NCBI GenBank assembly: GCA_002719615.1
Contig: PBHZ01000026.1
Coordinates: 6,220-16,242, forward strand
Reading direction: 5' to 3'
Origin: Methanobacteriota archaeon
GTDB taxonomy: Archaea; Thermoplasmatota; Poseidoniia; Poseidoniales; Thalassarchaeaceae
Length of the DNA stretch: 10,023 nucleotides
Under the pieces are notes generated by a model that searched no databases, was not told where the DNA came from, and worked only from the letters and a program-made list of their open reading frames with translations. The stretch's first letter is position 1. Every line of letters starts with the position of its first letter. A program made the position numbers and the translations under genes. Below, one piece after another: positions 6,027-10,023 of the stretch.

Positions 6027-7748
6027 TTATGCGTAATCGCCTACAGGGAAGTAAGTAATTGCGGTTATCTCGTTGGCAGTTCCAAAGTCTGTTGGAAGTG
6101 CTTCAAAGGCTGTTTCAAGAGATATTACATCCTCGATTTGGTGAGTTGGTACTGTAATGTGAGCAGCTGGGAACTCAATTTTCAATGCAGGGTCATTACT
6201 GCCTTCAGTTGCAGCTGTTGAGCCTCCAATGTCCATGGTTACCTTAAACTTATTCACAACTTTTGACATAGCACCTGTACCTACCAAGTCATTAAAGAAC
6301 TGTCTAGAAGTACCACTTGTTGTGTCACTATCTTCAAGTGTCAAGTAACAAGTTGCATTACCTGTGGCGGTTCGTGTGCCTGTTACGTGCTCTAGAGGCT
6401 TGTTAATAGCACCTAATTCTTCTGGTACAAGATAGGTGATATTATTTGCAATATTAAAACTTCCGCCTGTTAGTACAAGGCTATACTTACCATTACAAAC
6501 TACTGCATTTGTAAGGGTTCCCGCACTTAGTGCGTCTAAATCAGTAAGACCTGTAGCGCTTCCTGTTGTAGCATTTGCAGCAGTATTGTACAGTTTGAAC
6601 TGAGTAGTTGAAGTAACATTTACAAAGTGAGTTCCATTTAAATCAACTGTAGTACCTCCAGATCCAGTGATTCCTGAAATCTGTACCTCATCCCCAGTTG
6701 CAAAACCATGAGCAGTACCAGTAGTTACTTTATCAGTGCCACCACTTACATCTATTGCTGTGATAGCTGCCTGCTGTCCAGGGAATATGGTCGGAACTTT
6801 ATCAGTAGCAGTTGCTGCTTCAACAGAAACAGAAGTCAGTCGATTTCGAATAAAGTTCTTTGTACTTGTAGCTGCTTCATCAATTGCTGCTGTTACAGTT
6901 ACTGCACTACTTCCACCTGGAACAGTCTTAATAAGACTAAACTGTCGACCGGCTGCATTATCTGTATCAATGAAAATATCTCCGAGTACGATTGCACTTC
7001 CATCCTTTCTACCTGTTGCGCCAGTGGCATTAGAAGCAGGAGGAGTTGTTCCAGTACATACATTTCCTGATACATCTTGAATTTCTTTTGCGAACCCACT
7101 CCAGTTAAGAGTAGCAATACCATCAACGTCAAAGTCAACAGATACTTCGTTTACGATTGCTTCTGGCATACGATACACAAGAGGGTTATCAGTTGCCGTA
7201 TCAATCATAAAGTACAGAGTAAAACTTGTAAGTGCTGATCTATTAGATTCTCCAATAGTAATAACAGAGCTATTAGCGCCTGGAGTAATAACTCCTCCGG
7301 ATACTCCTCCTCCTGATGCCGCAGCATTTGTTGCTCGAGTAAAACCGCTTCCAGTTGTATAAGTGTCTGCTCCAAACATAGAAGCAAAGAAAGCTTCCTC
7401 TACCGCGTGCACCTCTGCAGCATTAGACGCTGCAACAGAACCCGCAGGAGTTACACTTCCTGCCTTAGACTTAAAAGGACGAATATATGTTGAGAAAGAC
7501 CACTCGGCAGGTGCCAAAGAGTCTGTAAACATACGACGACCCCTTCTACTGATACCTGCTGTACTTTCCATCTCTGCTAGAGTTATTTCAGAGGTATTTG
7601 TTGTCTGAGAAAAGCTGTATCCATCAAGAACAGGCACTTCCCACAACGCCCCCGCTCCTAACTTAGCAGCAGCTTCTGTATTATCAGCAGGATCACGAAA
7701 CTGAATAAACATTCTCGTATCACGGCTAAAATATAATTGTTGTGCCAT
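6027..7748 (-). CDS. Major tail tube protein with inserted domain, 573 aa
   Basis: This is the likely tail tube subunit (lambda gpV role), whose stacked hexamers form the tail shaft. Evidence is position between the terminator candidate and the chaperone frameshift pair, and an N-terminal tube-like region with strands such as 'LWEVPVLDGYSFSQTTNTSE', 'TSEITLAEMESTAGISRRGR' and 'LAPAEWSFSTYIRPF'. The sequence is rich in Gly, Ala, Thr and Ser. At 573 residues it is much longer than simple tube proteins (about 150-250 aa). Residues about 327-403 form a separate small beta module (own entry), after which tube-like sequence resumes ('KYSLVLTGGSFNIANNI', C-terminal 'KIEFPAAHITVPTHQIEDV'). The ATG has a good AGGAG site 7 nt upstream. 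Its TAA lies one base from a strong terminator hairpin. Arginine codons are mostly CGT/CGA (11 of 17), unlike the gpL-like gene, which fits high expression. Confidence 0.85.
   Translation of the reverse strand: MAQQLYFSRDTRMFIQFRDPADNTEAAAKLGAGALWEVPVLDGYSFSQTTNTSEITLAEMESTAGISRRGRRMFTDSLAPAEWSFSTYIRPFKSKAGSVTPAGSVAASNAAEVHAVEEAFFASMFGADTYTTGSGFTRATNAAASGGGVSGGVITPGANSSVITIGESNRSALTSFTLYFMIDTATDNPLVYRMPEAIVNEVSVDFDVDGIATLNWSGFAKEIQDVSGNVCTGTTPPASNATGATGRKDGSAIVLGDIFIDTDNAAGRQFSLIKTVPGGSSAVTVTAAIDEAATSTKNFIRNRLTSVSVEAATATDKVPTIFPGQQAAITAIDVSGGTDKVTTGTAHGFATGDEVQISGITGSGGTTVDLNGTHFVNVTSTTQFKLYNTAANATTGSATGLTDLDALSAGTLTNAVVCNGKYSLVLTGGSFNIANNITYLVPEELGAINKPLEHVTGTRTATGNATCYLTLEDSDTTSGTSRQFFNDLVGTGAMSKVVNKFKVTMDIGGSTAATEGSNDPALKIEFPAAHITVPTHQIEDVISLETAFEALPTDFGTANEITAITYFPVGDYA
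6540..6770 (-). other. Inserted beta module resembling the FCCH-type repeat within the tail tube protein
   Basis: Residues about 327-403 of the tail tube protein carry 'KVTTGTAHGFATGDEVQISG', then 'VDLNGTHFVNVTSTTQFKLY'. The pattern 'TaHGf.tGDeVqIsGi.G...lNGthfV..vt.TtqFkLy' is that of the small beta domain known from phage and bacterial surface proteins and labelled E1_FCCH-like in domain collections. The identification is by remembered pattern. The module interrupts the tube protein between residues about 300 and 410 and would be expected to project from the outside of the tail shaft. Confidence 0.65.
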
Positions 7749-7809
7749 AGATTATCTCCTATGAACTTGAAAAGACTGGTCGTGAATATTTATTCGTGCC
7801 AGAATTTTC
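7749..7809 (-). promoter_or_regulatory. 61-base leader before the tail tube gene, with imperfect hairpin and strong RBS
   Basis: Together with the terminator/promoter region this is one of only two real intergenic gaps in the window. It holds an imperfect inverted repeat (CTGG at 7776-7779 with CCAG at 7799-7802, inner arms GAATA 7784-7788 and TATTC 7791-7795, unpaired bases between). An AGGAG ribosome binding site (plus-strand ctcct 7756-7760) lies 7 nt before the ATG. I see no convincing -35/-10 pair here. The hairpin may shield the 5' end of a processed tail tube mRNA, but that is inference. Confidence 0.5.
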
Positions 7810-8262
7810 CTAGTAACGAACCTCTATAGTGATTTCTCCCACACCTAGAGGATCTAGTACACCTTCATCAGTATCTATACTGATAATAGTGATCTGTTGA
7901 GTAAATTGCTCAAGTCCATTACGGTCATTGTACTTTAAGCGACTATTTTCTTCTAAAACCGTTTCTACATCTTCCAGTAGTTCGTCTAAGGCAGTAACTG
8001 AGTCTTCTTGGTTGACATAACAACGAACAGTTACAGTTAAAAATCTGTCCTTGTAGCCTCCTCCCTGATACTGTCTAGTTTCTGAGCCTGCATTCAAATG
8101 TATTGCAGGGAACTCTTCTACTTCATCCCAAAACTTTAATCTGGGGCTTGTTTCTGCAACAGACTGCAAAAATAAACCTCTTCCATCAATACCAGCTAAC
8201 TTATCAGCAAGAGCTTGTGTTATCCCTGCCCTACGGGAAGTGTATAACCTTTTACTTGCCAC
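7810..8262 (-). CDS. Tail terminator protein candidate (lambda gpU-like), 150 aa
   Basis: This gene probably encodes the hexameric protein that caps the finished tail tube and docks it to the head connector. The support is size (150 aa against roughly 130-160 for the family), position immediately before the tail tube gene as in lambda U-V, and an alpha/beta pattern: an N-terminal helix with 'ITQALADKLAGIDGRG', a beta region with 'FPAIHLNAGSE' and 'DRFLTVTVRCYV' (about 52-86), an acidic helix 'ALDELLEDVETVLEE', and a closing strand 'GEITIEVRY'. It starts with GTG at 8260-8262, sharing one base with the preceding TAG (TAGTG). An AGGAG ribosome binding site (plus-strand ctcct at 8269-8273) lies 6 nt upstream, which supports this start. 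No single residue is diagnostic, so the function rests on context and fold pattern. Confidence 0.7.
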   Translation of the reverse strand: MASKRLYTSRRAGITQALADKLAGIDGRGLFLQSVAETSPRLKFWDEVEEFPAIHLNAGSETRQYQGGGYKDRFLTVTVRCYVNQEDSVTALDELLEDVETVLEENSRLKYNDRNGLEQFTQQITIISIDTDEGVLDPLGVGEITIEVRY

Positions 8263-9617
8263 TACTGTCTCCTAGTATAGAACCTTCCCAGAGCTAAATT
8301 TGCTGCAACTTCTCGTATAGAAGCATCAATAAGACCTCTAGGGTCTCTGTCCGTTGTAGCCCAAGGAGGTCTTCCCTGCGTCATTTCAAATACTTGGTAA
8401 GGTTCCTTTTGATATGTATACCCTACACTTGGGAACCCTCGGGCCGTTGTAGTTATGTCTGTAACTCTAACACTGTTTGCAAATCGTCCCGTCTGGTTTT
8501 CGAGTCGAGGAGCCCCCATATTTTTTCTTACTGTTTGGGGTAGTTTCTCATTTAAAACTCCCATTATTCTTGCCATACTAAACTGGCCTTTAGTTTGTGT
8601 TTTACGAGGCGACAGCTCTAAAAGAGAATCTACGTCAGGACCTCCCTCTGTAAATATTGTATAGTCTGCTGAAGGGCTCTTTACATTTTTACTGCCTTTT
8701 GCTCGAGTGGAATCTTTTACGACTTGAGCTTTTTTTCCTGTGCCTCTTACTTTTTTCCCTTTTGTGAGGTTATACATAAGAGCCTGAGTTAATGCTTCCC
8801 CCAGGGGAGTAGAGTTATCATCTGTTACCGCCTCTCTAACTTCTTTTTTAAACTCGTTTGATGCTACAACCTCGCGAACAAACTCTTCACTACCTTGGTT
8901 ATCCCCACTTGCCTGATCTGTTAGTACAGCCGTATACCCTTTATTAAACTTACCATCAGCACTTACAACCTGATCGTGCATTACCTCTAAACCTAATTTT
9001 GCTTTATAGTTATCTACTGCGGTCTGCAATGAATCTACAGCTAGTCCTTCTGCTTTTGCTTTTGCAATCTTTGCTTCCGCCTGTAAAACACCTACAGAAG
9101 ATACTGCTAAACCTTCTTGACCCTCTGCGTGTCCTATATTGGAGCCGGATTTGTTGTCAGCTCCTCCTAGCAGATTTAAGTCTTCTTCAATTGCTTCAGG
9201 AAACCTATTTTTAACTAAAGTTGCAAACTCCTGTTTTCTTCCCTTCCAGTCCGAGAGCCCTGTTCCGTCTTGTAAAGATCTATAGGTTGGTACTATATAA
9301 ACTAAAAATCCTGCACTTCTACCTTGTACAGCTGCCTTCCTCGACTTTAAAGTTGTCCACAGCCTAGCATCTTTTGTTTTTAAGTCCGCCATAAAAGGAA
9401 TTTCTATTCGGTTTTTTAGAGCCTTTGCATAATCTCCTGCAATAAAGTTTGCAACATCTTGTGTCATGCCTCTACGCTCAAAAATTACCATTAGTATGGT
9501 GGCAAAACGAGTAGGAGACAGTCTGTATATCTGACCAAAAATATTTCTATTAACTCTCCTTCTTAAGCCCTTGCCAAATATGCCCAGTATGTCTTGTTGT
9601 AGTTCTTTAACAGCCAT
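8262..9617 (-). CDS. Probable neck / tail-completion protein (lambda Z or HK97 gp10 position), 451 aa
   Basis: I do not recognise this protein with certainty. Its place between the connector and the tail-terminator candidate is where lambda gpZ or HK97 gp10-type neck proteins lie, and that is the main reason for the call. The N-terminal third (1-150) is basic and helical. The middle (about 150-340) is Ala/Lys/Glu/Asp-rich, of low complexity and probably extended or helical. The last 85 residues look folded and most conserved, with 'LENQTGRFANSVRV' followed by 'FPSVGYTYQKEPYQVFE' and 'DRDPRGLIDASIREVAANLA'; a 'tGRFaNSv...GY' pattern resembles the C-terminal half of gp10-like proteins. At 451 residues it is more than twice the usual length of that family. 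The ATG at 9615-9617 overlaps the previous stop by one base and has no clear Shine-Dalgarno site, so it probably starts by translational coupling. An uncharacterised virion protein remains possible. Confidence 0.5.
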   Translation of the reverse strand: MAVKELQQDILGIFGKGLRRRVNRNIFGQIYRLSPTRFATILMVIFERRGMTQDVANFIAGDYAKALKNRIEIPFMADLKTKDARLWTTLKSRKAAVQGRSAGFLVYIVPTYRSLQDGTGLSDWKGRKQEFATLVKNRFPEAIEEDLNLLGGADNKSGSNIGHAEGQEGLAVSSVGVLQAEAKIAKAKAEGLAVDSLQTAVDNYKAKLGLEVMHDQVVSADGKFNKGYTAVLTDQASGDNQGSEEFVREVVASNEFKKEVREAVTDDNSTPLGEALTQALMYNLTKGKKVRGTGKKAQVVKDSTRAKGSKNVKSPSADYTIFTEGGPDVDSLLELSPRKTQTKGQFSMARIMGVLNEKLPQTVRKNMGAPRLENQTGRFANSVRVTDITTTARGFPSVGYTYQKEPYQVFEMTQGRPPWATTDRDPRGLIDASIREVAANLALGRFYTRRQ

Positions 9618-10023
9618 TAAAAGTTCTTGTACAAGTCTAAAACTCTCTTAATGTGATCTGGAAAAGAGACATTATTATTCTGGCTAGTGCTACCCTGATT
9701 CTGTAAACTTGCACCTGCTATTGTCTGTCGTTGCTTGTGCTCGTCTTTTAAGTAGTAGGTAACTAAATCAAGAACTGCAAGTTTTAAGTCTGAAGGTATT
9801 GCACTGTAGCCTGCAGTATAAACCACTTTTACAGCGTCTACTCCCAGAGGCCAGTTCTTATATCTGCCCGAAGAAAGTGTTCTTAGTATACTATCTGTGC
9901 CCGAATCAAGTGCATACTCATATGCTCCTGTTGTAAGAGTAGCGTATGAGTCAGAATAAGACTGTCGTTCTTGCACGCTTACTATTGAATTTACAGGACT
10001 TTCTGTTAGCTGAACAATATATG
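9617..10023 (-). CDS. Head-tail connector protein (phiE125 gp8 / HK97 gp6-like), 5' end outside window
   Basis: The last 134 residues of a head-tail connector are visible. Proteins of this family form a ring under the portal that joins the filled head to the tail. The reading frame stays open to the right edge (residues YIVQLTESPVNSIVSV precede the internal GTG at 9974-9976), so that GTG is not the start and the gene is partial. Recognisable family features are the 'ESPVNSIVSV' strand near the visible start, the central 'YKNWPLGVDAVKVVYTAGY' block, and 'IPSDLKLAVLDLVTYYLKDE', the helix that usually closes the fold. The gene ends with TAA at 9617-9619, which shares one base with the ATG of the next gene (TAATG), so translation is probably coupled. 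The family call is from remembered motif patterns; the alternative is another adaptor protein of similar fold. Confidence 0.82.
   Translation of the reverse strand, partial: YIVQLTESPVNSIVSVQERQSYSDSYATLTTGAYEYALDSGTDSILRTLSSGRYKNWPLGVDAVKVVYTAGYSAIPSDLKLAVLDLVTYYLKDEHKQRQTIAGASLQNQGSTSQNNNVSFPDHIKRVLDLYKNF

Noticed and set aside
7821..7832. TCACTATAG followed by AGG on the minus strand, resembling the end of a T7-type RNA polymerase promoter.
   Set aside because: Only about 9 bases match, the upstream half (TAATACGAC) is absent, and the bases encode conserved C-terminal residues of the terminator candidate.
9626..9635. Perfect 10-base palindrome CTTGTACAAG near the end of the connector gene.
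   Set aside because: It is inside coding sequence (Leu-Tyr-Lys), too short to be distinctive, and has no second copy nearby that I noticed.
9617..9976. A GTG start at 9974-9976 giving a complete 119-residue connector protein.
   Set aside because: The same frame continues open to the window edge with family-like residues (ESPVNSIVSV), and the family is normally longer than 119 residues, so the gene is cut by the edge.

Overview
This window is a stretch of the late structural region of a lambda-like, long-tailed (siphovirus-type) phage or prophage. Every real gene is on the minus strand, so the genes read from the right edge to the left edge. Nothing on the plus strand looks like a real gene. 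No integrase, tRNA, att site, IS element or CRISPR array is visible, so a free virus cannot be told from a prophage. The bacterial host is not identifiable. Shine-Dalgarno sites and one textbook sigma-70 promoter show ordinary bacterial expression signals, and the base composition is moderately AT-rich.

In transcription order: (1) the 3' part of a head-tail connector gene (9617-10023, cut by the right edge); (2) a 451-residue neck/tail-completion candidate (8262-9617); (3) a tail-terminator candidate (7810-8262); (4) the major tail tube protein with an extra inserted domain (6027-7748); (5) a tail assembly chaperone pair made by -1 ribosomal frameshifting (G 5474-5920, T extension 5061-5489); (6) the tape measure protein (1564-5061); (7) a lambda gpM-like tail tip protein (1172-1564); (8) a lambda gpL-like Fe-S tail tip protein (1-1175, cut by the left edge). 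This matches the lambda order V, G/GT, H, M, L, preceded by connector and terminator genes in the places of lambda FII/Z/U.

Most genes are linked by 1-base stop/start overlaps (TAATG, TAGTG) or a 4-base ATGA overlap. The exception is the tail tube gene. It has a 61-base leader with its own strong ribosome binding site, and it is followed by a very stable C(UUCG)G hairpin terminator. A perfect-consensus sigma-70 promoter (TTGACA, 17 bp, TATAAT) then restarts transcription 27 bases upstream of the chaperone gene. This separates the high-copy tube protein from the low-copy assembly and tip proteins.

The three most notable points are: a complete -1 frameshift signal (slippery A AAU UUU, 8-nt spacer, 11-bp stem-loop) confined to a 25-nt permissive interval; an insertion of about 100 residues with two carbohydrate-binding-like modules between the second and third cysteines of the gpL-type Fe-S domain; and the terminator/promoter punctuation after the tail tube gene.
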